A stretch of 57,595 bases of DNA from an uncultured Aquimarina sp. (GTDB lineage: Bacteria > Bacteroidota > Bacteroidia > Flavobacteriales > Flavobacteriaceae), in NCBI GenBank assembly GCA_947489195.1, contig CANLCT010000027.1, forward strand, positions 1 to 57,595, written 5' to 3'. The stretch's first letter is position 1, and each line of letters opens with the position of its first letter. Under the pieces are notes generated by a model, which did not search any database, was not told the origin of the DNA, and saw only the letters and a list, made by a program, of their open reading frames with translations. This document shows positions 7,071 to 13,962 of the stretch, one piece after another. The position numbers were made by a program, and so were the translations under genes.

Positions 7071-7094
7071 ATAACCGATCAGAAATGTAGTTGA

Positions 7095-7155
7095 TGTTTT
7101 TGGCTAAGTTCCACATAACTAACCAGGATAAAAGTATCTGAGTCAACCAAAAACA
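7095..7155. repeat. Inverted repeat between cassettes
   Basis: TGTTTTTGG at 7095-7103 pairs with CCAAAAACA at 7147-7155 across a 43-nt loop. It lies between a CGAT core (7076) and the HigBA promoter. It may be a folded recombination site or a transcription stop; sequence alone does not decide. Confidence 0.4.
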
Positions 7156-7159
7156 CAAA

Positions 7160-7200
7160 ACAAAATGTTTTGTAGTAAACTTTTTGTTTTGTATATTTGC
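7160..7200 (+). promoter_or_regulatory. HigBA promoter and operator
   Basis: TTTG at 7169-7172, a 19-bp spacer and TATATTTGC at 7192-7200 match the Bacteroidota TTTG-N19-TANNTTTG promoter exactly. The palindrome ACAAAA-TG-TTTTGT (7160-7173) overlaps the upstream element, where an autoregulating HigA-type antitoxin would bind. Confidence 0.8.
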
Positions 7201-7218
7201 TTTAAATAAGAAATCAGA

Positions 7219-7500
7219 ATGATAAAATCATTTGGGGATAAAGAAACTGAAAAAATTTTCAATGGTAAAATGTCTAAAAAAGTAGATTCAACTATCCAAA
7301 GAAAGGCATTAAGAAAACTTATACAGATTCATGCTTCCAATAACTTGAAGGATTTGACAATTCCTCCAGGAAACCGATTACATCCACTTAGTGGGGACTT
7401 AATAGGATTTCATTCAATTAGTATTAATATGCAATGGAGAATCATATTTCAATGGAATGAGGATAGCGCCTATAACGTTGAGATTGTTGACTATCACTAA
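7219..7500 (+). CDS. higB: HigB-like RelE-family toxin
   Basis: A 93-residue toxin of the RelE/HigB superfamily, which cleaves mRNA on the ribosome. Family features are MIKSFGDKETEKIF at the start, the central NLKDLTIPPGNRLHPLSGDL segment with the conserved Pro-Gly and Arg-Leu, and the C-terminal WRIIFQW-VEIVDYH strands with basic and aromatic residues. Toxin before antitoxin is the usual HigBA order, and the antitoxin starts 13 bp downstream. It has its own promoter within the cassette array, as often seen for toxin-antitoxin cassettes that stabilise arrays. Confidence 0.92.
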   Translation: MIKSFGDKETEKIFNGKMSKKVDSTIQRKALRKLIQIHASNNLKDLTIPPGNRLHPLSGDLIGFHSISINMQWRIIFQWNEDSAYNVEIVDYH

Positions 7501-7513
7501 AACGAGTTTTTAA

Positions 7514-7810
7514 ATGGAAAAATTAATAAACATACACCCTGGAGAAATCCTCAAAGAAGATTTCTTAATACCAATGGGCTTAAGTGCTTATAGACTGGCA
7601 AAAGAACTTAATGTAAATCAAACTAGAGTTGGTAAGATTTTAAGGCAAGAAATGGGAATTAGTGGTGAAATGGCTTTAAGATTAAGTAAATTCTTTGGAA
7701 ACAGTCCTGAATTCTGGTCGAATCTTCAATCGTTTTATGAAATACGAAAAGCTAAAAATGAAAATTCGAAAGAAATAAATAAAATTCAACCTTACGAGCA
7801 TGCTAGCTGA
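7514..7810 (+). CDS. higA: HigA-like antitoxin
   Basis: A 98-residue HTH antitoxin. The INIHPGEILKEDFLIPMGLS start and the HTH segment AYRLAKELNVNQTRVGKIL followed by GISGEMALRLSKFFGNSPEFW are diagnostic of HigA/VapI proteins. It binds and neutralises HigB and, through its HTH, represses the shared promoter, probably at the palindrome 7160-7173. A CGAT boundary core follows at 7823, so the pair occupies one cassette. Confidence 0.93.
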   Translation: MEKLINIHPGEILKEDFLIPMGLSAYRLAKELNVNQTRVGKILRQEMGISGEMALRLSKFFGNSPEFWSNLQSFYEIRKAKNENSKEINKIQPYEHAS

Positions 7811-7881
7811 AATTTAAATAAACGATCACATTAGTGATATTGCATCCTTAATAAGTGAGCCAACTGTAAAAACTAGTGAAC

Positions 7882-7930
7882 GAGTGTAAAAGTGCTATCT
7901 TGTTAAAAGCTAAACTGTACTTTTACACTC
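7882..7930. repeat. 12-bp inverted repeat before the 7950 gene
   Basis: GAGTGTAAAAGT (7882-7893) and its perfect complement (7919-7930) are separated by 25 nt and end 19 bp before the start at 7950. No T run follows, so it is not a simple terminator. It could be an operator or a folded recombination site in the cassette array. Confidence 0.45.
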
Positions 7931-7949
7931 AGAAAAATAAAAAAATATT

Positions 7950-8183
7950 ATGTCTGAAAAATTCAATGGTGATGAAAACAAATTTTCTAAAGAAGATTTA
8001 AAGCTTATTAAAGATATATCAAGTCTAGATATTAATTATTATAGTTGTTATTCTGATTCAAAAATTCATCCTGATTATGCAATTTGTGAAAAGTGTGAAA
8101 AAGTGGTTCCTGGAACTGATCAATCCTTAGTTAGACAATTAGTGCACATAACAGGTCAATTTAATCTTCTTAAGTCTAAATAA
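7950..8183 (+). CDS. Hypothetical cassette protein ending LLKSK
   Basis: A 77-residue protein with an acidic N-terminal half, a CEKCEK pair that could bind metal with other cysteines, and a C-terminal helix. Its last residues LKSK and stop are encoded by AAGTCTAAATAA of the boundary motif that ends at 8188. No family recognised. It is the last gene with a clear CGAT boundary, so it marks the right end of the array as visible here. Confidence 0.55.
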   Translation: MSEKFNGDENKFSKEDLKLIKDISSLDINYYSCYSDSKIHPDYAICEKCEKVVPGTDQSLVRQLVHITGQFNLLKSK

Positions 8184-8288
8184 TCGATTGCTTTAAATCA
8201 TATCAAAGTTTTCTGAACAAATAAAAGAAATAGAAAATCAAATTAAAAGATAAATAATGTGTTCAATTAATAATCAAATATTTTTAAA

Positions 8289-8633
8289 ATGTATTTAGAG
8301 AAAATTTTTTTAGAAGATAATGAATTATTTTTCAGTGAAGAACAACAATGTTTTCACTTTCAGAAATCGGATGATAAGAGAAGACCTTCTAACCAATACT
8401 TTCTTATTATGGATAATTGTAATACGTATGAGATTCAATTATTAAAATCATTTTTATACAGATCAGAAAAGAATGGTATTAAAGGAGAAAAGTCGGTAAA
8501 GTATAGAACCGCTGACGTTTTGGAAGCTGTTAATGAGGTTAAAGGTTTTATTAAAAACCTTAATTCTTATTCAATGGGAATAACTTCAGAAATAAAAAAA
8601 GAAGAACAATTACTTTTAAAAAATTTAAAGTAA
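8289..8633 (+). CDS. Hypothetical protein
   Basis: A 114-residue soluble protein of unknown function. It is acidic at the start (LEKIFLEDNELFFSEEQQ), with aromatic and basic residues in the centre and a Lys/Glu-rich C-terminal helix. It is not followed by a CGAT motif and so seems to lie outside the cassette array. About 100 bp of AT-rich sequence with no clear gene separates it from the previous gene. Confidence 0.5.
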   Translation: MYLEKIFLEDNELFFSEEQQCFHFQKSDDKRRPSNQYFLIMDNCNTYEIQLLKSFLYRSEKNGIKGEKSVKYRTADVLEAVNEVKGFIKNLNSYSMGITSEIKKEEQLLLKNLK

Positions 8634-8684
8634 TGTATATGTTGATAATCTAAAAAAATCAATCCATTAATCTAATATCATTAA

Positions 8685-9158
8685 ATGAACTATAAAAATT
8701 ACATCTTTTCTTTAATAATTTTTTGTTCATTTTCTTTACTAGCCCAAAAGGGAAAAGTAATTAAAATTAAAGATGGAGATACCCTAATTATTTTGGATGA
8801 AAATAACATGCAGCATACAATTAGAGTAGCTGACGTGGATTGCCCTGAAAAAGCCCAACCATTTGGAAATAAAGCAAAACAATTTACTTCAAAAGAAGTT
8901 TTTGGTAAATTAGTAAACATCCAAAAAAAGAATATTGATAAGTATGGTAGAATTATAGGGTATGTACTTTATGAAAATAAGAATCTTTCATTAGAACTTT
9001 TAAAAAATGGGTATGCCTGGCATTATAAATATTATTCTAAAGATTTGAAAATGGATAAACTTGAAAAATATGCCAGAGCAAATAAAAAAGGTTTATGGAT
9101 TGAAAAAGCTCCTATAAATCCATATAAGTGGAGAAAAGGAATAAGAAACAATAAATAA
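8685..9158 (+). CDS. Secreted thermonuclease (SNase family)
   Basis: A 157-residue protein with an N-terminal signal peptide (about residues 1-20, ending LLAQ) and a staphylococcal-nuclease-like domain. It should cleave DNA or RNA outside the cytoplasm in a calcium-dependent way. Visible family motifs are the Ca-binding DGDT at 30-33, RVADVDCPE at 47-55, KYGRIIGYV near 100, LLKNGYAWHY, and the C-terminal ARANKKGLW. All catalytic acidic and arginine positions of the family seem present. SNase genes are frequent on conjugative plasmids, where they are often placed near entry or exclusion functions. Confidence 0.9.
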   Translation: MNYKNYIFSLIIFCSFSLLAQKGKVIKIKDGDTLIILDENNMQHTIRVADVDCPEKAQPFGNKAKQFTSKEVFGKLVNIQKKNIDKYGRIIGYVLYENKNLSLELLKNGYAWHYKYYSKDLKMDKLEKYARANKKGLWIEKAPINPYKWRKGIRNNK

Positions 9159-9263
9159 TAGAAATATTCTATAAAAATCTATTACTCTGTAAACAAAATT
9201 CTAATAAATGATACTTATATAAATAAGAAAATTACGAATCAAAAATGTAATTTTGTAAATGAA

Positions 9264-10064
9264 ATGGAATCTATTAAAAATACATTTAAAAAGTATAAAG
9301 AATTATCTAAGAATGACACCTTTGATTTTGAAAAATTCAATGAATATGCCATTGTACATCATTCAAATTCAATAGAAGGGAGTACCCTTACACTTCAAGA
9401 AACCATTTTATTATTAGATGAACATCTAACACCATCGAATAAGCCAGTACAGGATACTTTGATGGCATTAGATCATCTTACAGCTTTAAAATATACAACC
9501 AAATTAGCAGCGGATAAAAAACCATTAACTATTAAGGAATTACAACACATTTCTTCATTATTAATGAAAAACACGGGGTCAAAAGTATCTGCAATTGCTG
9601 GCGAATTTGATAGTTCAAAGGGAGAATTTAGAAAAGTAACCGTAAGAGCTGGAGAAAGAACTTTTATGGATTATAAAAAAGTACCCGAACATACATTAAA
9701 GCTCTTAAATTATATCAATTCACAAATTGATAAAACAAAGAGTTTTGAAAAAGTAAATGAATTAGCTTTTGATGCGCACTATCAATTAGTATCTATTCAT
9801 CCATTTTCAGATGGAAATGGAAGGATATCAAGGCTTCTAATGAATTATATTCAAGCGTATCACAAATACCCTTTAACTATTGTATATAAGGAAAATAAGC
9901 AGTCATACTATAACTCTTTGGAAGATACTAGAAAAAAAGAGGATATTTCCATTTTTAGAACCTTTATGTTTTCTCAGGCAAAAAAATTCATGAATCAACG
10001 CATTAAAGATTTAATAAAAAAACCGGTACAAAAAAAAGGCCCTGGTTTAAATTTTTTATTTTAG
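9264..10064 (+). CDS. Fic-domain protein with N-terminal inhibitory helix
   Basis: A 266-residue Fic enzyme, expected to transfer AMP or a related nucleotide moiety to a target protein. The catalytic loop HPFSDGNGRISR (from about residue 179) matches HPFxxGNGRxxR. The motif SNSIEGS near residues 34-40 fits the (S/T)xxxE(G/N) inhibitory helix placed before the Fic core, so the enzyme is probably autoinhibited (class II type). A TAATTTTG promoter-like element ends about 8 bp before the start, which suggests a very short or absent 5' leader. Its role here is unknown; toxin-like or transfer-linked roles are both possible. Confidence 0.92.
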   Translation: MESIKNTFKKYKELSKNDTFDFEKFNEYAIVHHSNSIEGSTLTLQETILLLDEHLTPSNKPVQDTLMALDHLTALKYTTKLAADKKPLTIKELQHISSLLMKNTGSKVSAIAGEFDSSKGEFRKVTVRAGERTFMDYKKVPEHTLKLLNYINSQIDKTKSFEKVNELAFDAHYQLVSIHPFSDGNGRISRLLMNYIQAYHKYPLTIVYKENKQSYYNSLEDTRKKEDISIFRTFMFSQAKKFMNQRIKDLIKKPVQKKGPGLNFLF

Positions 10065-10108
10065 CAGTATAGATAAAATTTATAGTGTCCTGACAAGATG
10101 TCTTTTTC

Positions 10109-10129
10109 TTTTTTTCCCTTTAACTAAAT
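10109..10129. repeat. 21-bp direct repeat, left copy, at the edge of the backbone
   Basis: Seven T residues followed by CCCTTTAACTAAAT are repeated exactly at 44544-44564. The two copies bracket the replication and conjugation backbone (about 10.2-44.5 kb) and separate it from accessory genes. Confidence 0.5.
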
Positions 10130-10234
10130 TTTGCGATAGCAAAACTGAAATATGAAAAATTAAAGAATCCTGAAAGGTTCTTTTGTTTTGAAACCTTATT
10201 AAATAGTTTAGTTAAGCTATATTTAGTATAAGTA

Positions 10235-10547
10235 GGCAACTTACACACAAGTGGATATTGTAAGTAACTGATTTTAATGAGTTTACAAATTTGGTAAAAA
10301 AGTAGAGTGGCAACTTACACACAATTGAAAAAGTGAAATGGCAACTTACACACAATTGAAAAAGTGAAATGGCAACTTACACACAATTGAAAAAGTGAAA
10401 TGGCAACTTGCACACAATTGAAAAAAGTGAAATGGCAACTTACACACAATTGAAAAAGTGAAATGGCAACTTACACACAATTGAAAAAAGTGAAATGGCA
10501 ACTTACACACAATTGAAGTCTACAAAAGTAGGGCAACATATACACAA
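10235..10547 (+). repeat. Iteron block 1 (nine copies)
   Basis: Nine copies of a core close to GGCAACTTACACACAA start at 10235, 10309, 10340, 10371, 10402, 10434, 10465, 10497 and 10532. From the second copy on they are spaced mostly 31-32 bp, about three DNA turns, with spacer TTGAAAAAGTGAAAT. The copy at 10402 has one change (CTTG) and the last reads ACATATACACAA. Such arrays bind the Rep initiator and set copy number. With block 2 this defines the likely origin. Spacers are near-identical to each other, which excludes a CRISPR array. Confidence 0.92.
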
Positions 10548-10606
10548 TTACTTATTTTAATTACATTTGCTAAATTGTTTTTCCCTCCCAAAATGAACTA
10601 TTATTT

Positions 10607-10966
10607 ATGAATCACCCAAATAAAAAACAACAGGATAACCAAAAAAAATTTTTAGATAAACTCTCAGAGAAAGAAAAGATATGGCATTCTAGGTTATTTA
10701 GAATAGGAAATGCAACCTACATATATCACAATAAATCTATTGATTTTGAGCCTACAGAAGAATTATTTAAAGAATGGATATCTAATATGGAAAATAGAAA
10801 AATTGCTTTAATTATGGAGCAAAAAGGTTTTGAAGAAAGTAAAAGAGCTCTTCCATTTACTAGATATGTTATGGAAAAAAACGATATTGGATATGACCAA
10901 TTTTTAAAGGAAAACCTTTCTGATGAAGATTACCAATATCATAAAAGTTTGAAAAAAGGAGTTTAA
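10607..10966 (+). CDS. Hypothetical protein inside the replication origin
   Basis: A 119-residue, highly charged, mostly helical protein with no recognised family. It has no signal peptide or membrane segment. It is encoded between two iteron blocks, so its promoter and 3' end lie within the origin. A role in replication control, for instance as a Rep cofactor or copy-number regulator, is a guess from position. It runs opposite to the rep gene at 11258-12580. Confidence 0.6.
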   Translation: MNHPNKKQQDNQKKFLDKLSEKEKIWHSRLFRIGNATYIYHNKSIDFEPTEELFKEWISNMENRKIALIMEQKGFEESKRALPFTRYVMEKNDIGYDQFLKENLSDEDYQYHKSLKKGV

Positions 10967-10992
10967 TTACATATATCAACACAATAAAGTAG

Positions 10993-11186
10993 GGTAACTT
11001 ATACACAAGTCAAAATATTAAATTTGCATCAAAGTGGGGTAACTTATACACAAATTAAAATATCGACTTAATTATACCAAAGTAGTGCTAGTTATACACA
11101 ATTCAAGATATGCTAATGAAAAGTATAACAAAATATGGATATGAGCCATACTATGAAATAAGCAAAGTGGGGTTATTTATACACAA
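10993..11186 (+). repeat. Iteron block 2 with DnaA-box cores
   Basis: Four looser repeats of the type AAAGTGGGGTAACTTATACACAA occur at about 10993, 11038, 11085 and 11171. Each contains TTATACACA (10999, 11044, 11092 and 11177), which matches the DnaA box TTWTNCACA. Block 1 cores differ from this by one base (TTACACACA). The following 70 bp are AT-rich and could be the unwinding region. Confidence 0.85.
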
Positions 11187-11257
11187 TTGAAAAAAAATTT
11201 AAATAAAAAACCATAAATTAATATTTATGGTTTAAAATAAGTAGGTTAAGAATGAAA

Positions 11258-12580
11258 TTAAACTTTATAATTAACACGAATAAATTCAAATTGAGAAACT
11301 AAAAGAACCAACAAATCTTTAATATGATGGTAAGTATATTCTTTTCCATCTCTAATATTATGGAAAAAGAATCTTCTGTCTTTATACCAAATAAATGTTT
11401 TTAATTTATTTCTATTACCAATTTCAATAAGGTTGGAAAAAAAATCTGTAGCTTCTGCTTCTAAATTTTTTTTATCTCCCTTTCTTTTTGCGTATATAGA
11501 AATATAATTAGATTTTTTCACATCAAAATTATCCATTGAAAATAACCAGGTTAAAAAATCATTCATTTGCCTTTCTTCATTATGTTGAAGATACCCATAA
11601 TTAGCATAGAAAAAACTTGAAAGTTCTTTAAAAAGTTCCGTATAAAAAATATCATTGTATATAAGGTTATTTCTCTCTGTCAATTCCTTTTCACTTCTTT
11701 TTCTCCAGCTAACCTTTGGTATACTTTTTACTTTCGAATATTCTGGGGCTATCCAAGATAACGACAAATCAGGTATCTGTCCATTTAATTTTGGAATAAA
11801 GTTTTTATTGAATTTATAATTTATTTTCTTCTTTATATCTGAGAAAGTTTTCTTTTTGGTGCTATCTGCATTATCTAAAGCATCAGTAGATATATTTAAT
11901 AATTCGGCAAATTCACGAAATTTATATAATATATAATTAGATTTTTTTTCTTGATCTTCAATCCTATTTAAAAGTTTAAGATAAAAATCTTCAAGAGATG
12001 TTTTTCGAAGTAAAATATAGGTATCAATATTTCCATTAATAAAAAAACTTTTTAAACTATTTTCAAATTCTTCGGTTGGTATGTATTCATAAAAATGTTT
12101 TCTTCTAGGGCCTTTTATATAGGAAAGTTCTTTAATATATGAAAAATCAGCTAATGTCACTCTATCTCCCATTTCATCTTTAGATGAATAAGAAGTTATC
12201 GTTTTTTCATATTTTAAGATAAAAAGTGCATTTTCTAAAAAGGAATCCCAAACTTTATAACTACTATCTTTTTTGTGTAACTTTTCTAATGCAAGACATT
12301 CCTCTTTTGTCATGTCAGATACTTTAAAAAATAAAGGATCTGGATGGGTTCGCATCAAGTTAGTTCTATCGACCTTCATTTTTTTACAAAAGTCATAAGG
12401 ATCTAAAGAGCTTCGACCGAATAAATCGAGTCCTCTTTGATAAGAGTATGACATATAGATAATTAGATCTTTTAGTAATCTTTCTTCGTCTACATATTTT
12501 TTTAAAGAAGTTATATGGTATGCGAAGTTTTTATCTATTCTTAAAAATTCTGAAGCACTAAGTGTTTTTTTTTCAATCAT
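11258..12580 (-). CDS. Putative plasmid replication initiator (Rep)
   Basis: A 440-residue soluble protein without membrane segments. The charged N-terminal part with DFCKKMKVDRTNLMRTHPDP looks like a helix-turn-helix, and the C-terminal third ends in a compact basic region. I cannot place it firmly in a named Rep family. The call rests on size, on general resemblance to Bacteroidota plasmid initiators and on two flanking iteron blocks. Unusually, the iterons lie beyond its 3' end rather than at its promoter. A CCTTAATACC box lies 7 nt before the start codon, as in several transfer genes. Confidence 0.65.
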   Translation of the reverse strand: MIEKKTLSASEFLRIDKNFAYHITSLKKYVDEERLLKDLIIYMSYSYQRGLDLFGRSSLDPYDFCKKMKVDRTNLMRTHPDPLFFKVSDMTKEECLALEKLHKKDSSYKVWDSFLENALFILKYEKTITSYSSKDEMGDRVTLADFSYIKELSYIKGPRRKHFYEYIPTEEFENSLKSFFINGNIDTYILLRKTSLEDFYLKLLNRIEDQEKKSNYILYKFREFAELLNISTDALDNADSTKKKTFSDIKKKINYKFNKNFIPKLNGQIPDLSLSWIAPEYSKVKSIPKVSWRKRSEKELTERNNLIYNDIFYTELFKELSSFFYANYGYLQHNEERQMNDFLTWLFSMDNFDVKKSNYISIYAKRKGDKKNLEAEATDFFSNLIEIGNRNKLKTFIWYKDRRFFFHNIRDGKEYTYHHIKDLLVLLVSQFEFIRVNYKV

Positions 12581-12587
12581 TAAACTT

Positions 12588-12597
12588 GGTATTAAGG
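12588..12597 (-). promoter_or_regulatory. CCTTAATACC box before rep
   Basis: CCTTAATACC on the minus strand, 7 nt before the ATG at 12580. It is one of six copies that precede start codons at nearly constant distance. Confidence 0.6.
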
Positions 12598-12672
12598 TAA
12601 TGTCGGATAATTCAAGTGGGAAAATTACAAAAAATAAAAAGAACTCATAAAAGTTGTGTTCTTTGATAATCT

Positions 12673-13221
12673 TTAAAGTTTTCGAAGAGATATCGAAATC
12701 TTTTCATTTTTAATTTTCTTTGATGGATCTCTTGACGTATCGGGAATTAGAAAATTAATATATCTTGAAATAGTAATTATTCTATTTTCGGCAAACTCTT
12801 TAGTGCAATTTCTAAGTAACTTATAGGTGTAAGAAGCTTCTTCAAAACCTTTTTCACTGAGAGTTTTTAAACATACAACATCTTCTATAGAAAAAACTTT
12901 ATAATTCTTTTCTGCTAACATTTGAAAAGTGAAAAAAGGCTTAAAATTACTAGTAGGCTCGTAATAATCTTTAAAAAATTTTACATTCTTAGAATCGATA
13001 GCATATTTAGATCTTAAATTTCTAAGCTCAAAATCATCTATAATTTCATGAGCAATTTTAATATTTGGTGCTATTCCAAAAACAATACCTTTTGATTTTG
13101 TCACACACTCCCATTTAATAAAAGGTATTTTATTTTCACTTTGGGAAAAAGAGTAATTAAAAATAGTTAAAAAAATAAGTATAAATTTAAATTTGATAGT
13201 ATTAGAAAGTAATATTTTCAT
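12673..13221 (-). CDS. Secreted protein, paralogue of 44863-45318
   Basis: A protein of about 182 residues starting MKILLS, with a signal peptide (hydrophobic run ending NYSFSQ). The mature part shares an order of features with the protein at 44863-45318: IKWEC/YKWEA, then GIVFG/VIIFG, a charged middle, KNYKVF/KGYRLL, and a C-terminal helix region ending near ISRYINFLIP/YVRNLYENFMP. The two seem to be diverged copies of one exported family of unknown function. I prefer the start at 13221 over the one at 13239 because it gives a cleaner signal peptide. It overlaps the end of the upstream gene by 20 bp, so they are co-transcribed. Confidence 0.65.
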   Translation of the reverse strand: MKILLSNTIKFKFILIFLTIFNYSFSQSENKIPFIKWECVTKSKGIVFGIAPNIKIAHEIIDDFELRNLRSKYAIDSKNVKFFKDYYEPTSNFKPFFTFQMLAEKNYKVFSIEDVVCLKTLSEKGFEEASYTYKLLRNCTKEFAENRIITISRYINFLIPDTSRDPSKKIKNEKISISLRKL

Positions 13222-13507
13222 AGTTAGTTTTTTTTGCATTTTTATTGGTAAATAATTTTTTTATTTTCAAAGCATAGGGTGTTATAAATAACATCAACTT
13301 ATAAAAACCTAACACAATGACAACATCAATAACATTCAGAGGTAAAAAGGGAATAAAAGAAATAACAAGTACTAATAAAAAGGCAGTAAATAGCATATTA
13401 ATTCCAATTAACTTGGATAAAAATCTCCAGCCAAAAAAAGCTATGATACCAATAGTAACAATAAATAAAGTACTTGGATTATTTTCAATAATATAGTTGA
13501 TAAACAT
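13202..13507 (-). CDS. Small membrane protein
   Basis: A 101-residue protein with three likely membrane helices (about residues 13-31, 35-57 and 60-82) and a basic tail (KIKKLFTNKNAKKTNYEN). Function unknown. It overlaps the following secreted protein gene by 20 bp, which suggests translational coupling and perhaps a joint envelope role. About 135 bp of AT-rich DNA separates its start from the next minus-strand gene. Confidence 0.6.
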   Translation of the reverse strand: MFINYIIENNPSTLFIVTIGIIAFFGWRFLSKLIGINMLFTAFLLVLVISFIPFLPLNVIDVVIVLGFYKLMLFITPYALKIKKLFTNKNAKKTNYENITF

Positions 13508-13643
13508 AATAATATTTTTTTACGATTACTTCAATATAGAATATATTGAAGTCTTATCTTATTGTTTTTGTCATTATTACCACCCTTTTCTTTTCTTCCC
13601 TTTTACTATTTATTCTAGGTACAGATAGTTGTCATAGGTCTTT

Positions 13644-13895
13644 TTAAAGCATAGCCAATTTGTAGAATTTCTGGATAGCTTTAAGTTTATTACTGGTACA
13701 GCAACAAGGGTTTTTCATGTCAAATTGAAATAGTCTCTTTCTCAATAAAATGAACGTACTTGTAATTTGATTTGATATGTCATTTTTATGAACATATTCT
13801 ACTAATTTATACTTTCTAGTTTTCATTATTATTTTTTCACTTAGTAATGAAAAACTAGGTATTGAATTTTTGTCATTAAAAATAGTCGGATTCAT
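13644..13895 (-). CDS. Hypothetical Cys-containing small protein
   Basis: An 83-residue protein with a CCCTSNKLKAIQKF segment near the C-terminus and otherwise basic, mixed composition. No family is recognised. Its reality is supported by a CCTTAATACC box exactly 7 nt before its ATG (13903-13912), the same arrangement as in rep and the coupling protein gene. It is isolated from neighbours by more than 60 bp on both sides. Confidence 0.5.
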   Translation of the reverse strand: MNPTIFNDKNSIPSFSLLSEKIIMKTRKYKLVEYVHKNDISNQITSTFILLRKRLFQFDMKNPCCCTSNKLKAIQKFYKLAML

Positions 13896-13902
13896 AATTT
13901 CA

Positions 13903-13912
13903 GGTATTAAGG
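13903..13912 (-). promoter_or_regulatory. CCTTAATACC box before 13644-13895
   Basis: CCTTAATACC on the minus strand, 7 nt before the ATG, preceded by a T/A-rich run. Confidence 0.6.
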
Positions 13913-13962
13913 TTTTTTAAGCTAATACATGGTCGGAATGTTGTATGTTAGCTAGATTAAAA

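Larger units (their letters stand above)
4413..8188 (+). repeat. CGAT boundary motif array (11 copies)
   Basis: A motif close to AAAGTYYAAWAAAMCGAT recurs at the 3' ends of genes in this stretch. The CGAT cores are at 4427, 5307, 5330, 5655, 5957, 6228, 6588, 6882, 7076, 7823 and 8185. At several junctions the AT of CGAT is the start of the next ATG. At 7076, 7823 and 8185 no gene follows directly, so the motif belongs to the gene end rather than the next start. Related forms without CGAT occur at about 2600 and 4255. The pattern fits short recombination sites joining gene cassettes. No long inverted repeat of the integron attC type accompanies each copy. Confidence 0.7.

Noticed and set aside
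4413..8188. Boundary motif as a plain ribosome-binding or start-codon context
   Set aside because: Copies at 7076, 7823 and 8185 are not followed by a start codon nearby, and the conserved part begins inside the preceding gene's last codons.
10235..10547. CRISPR array from regularly spaced repeats
   Set aside because: Repeat and spacer together recur every 31-32 bp and the spacers are nearly identical (TTGAAAAAGTGAAAT). No cas genes are close and position beside rep fits iterons.
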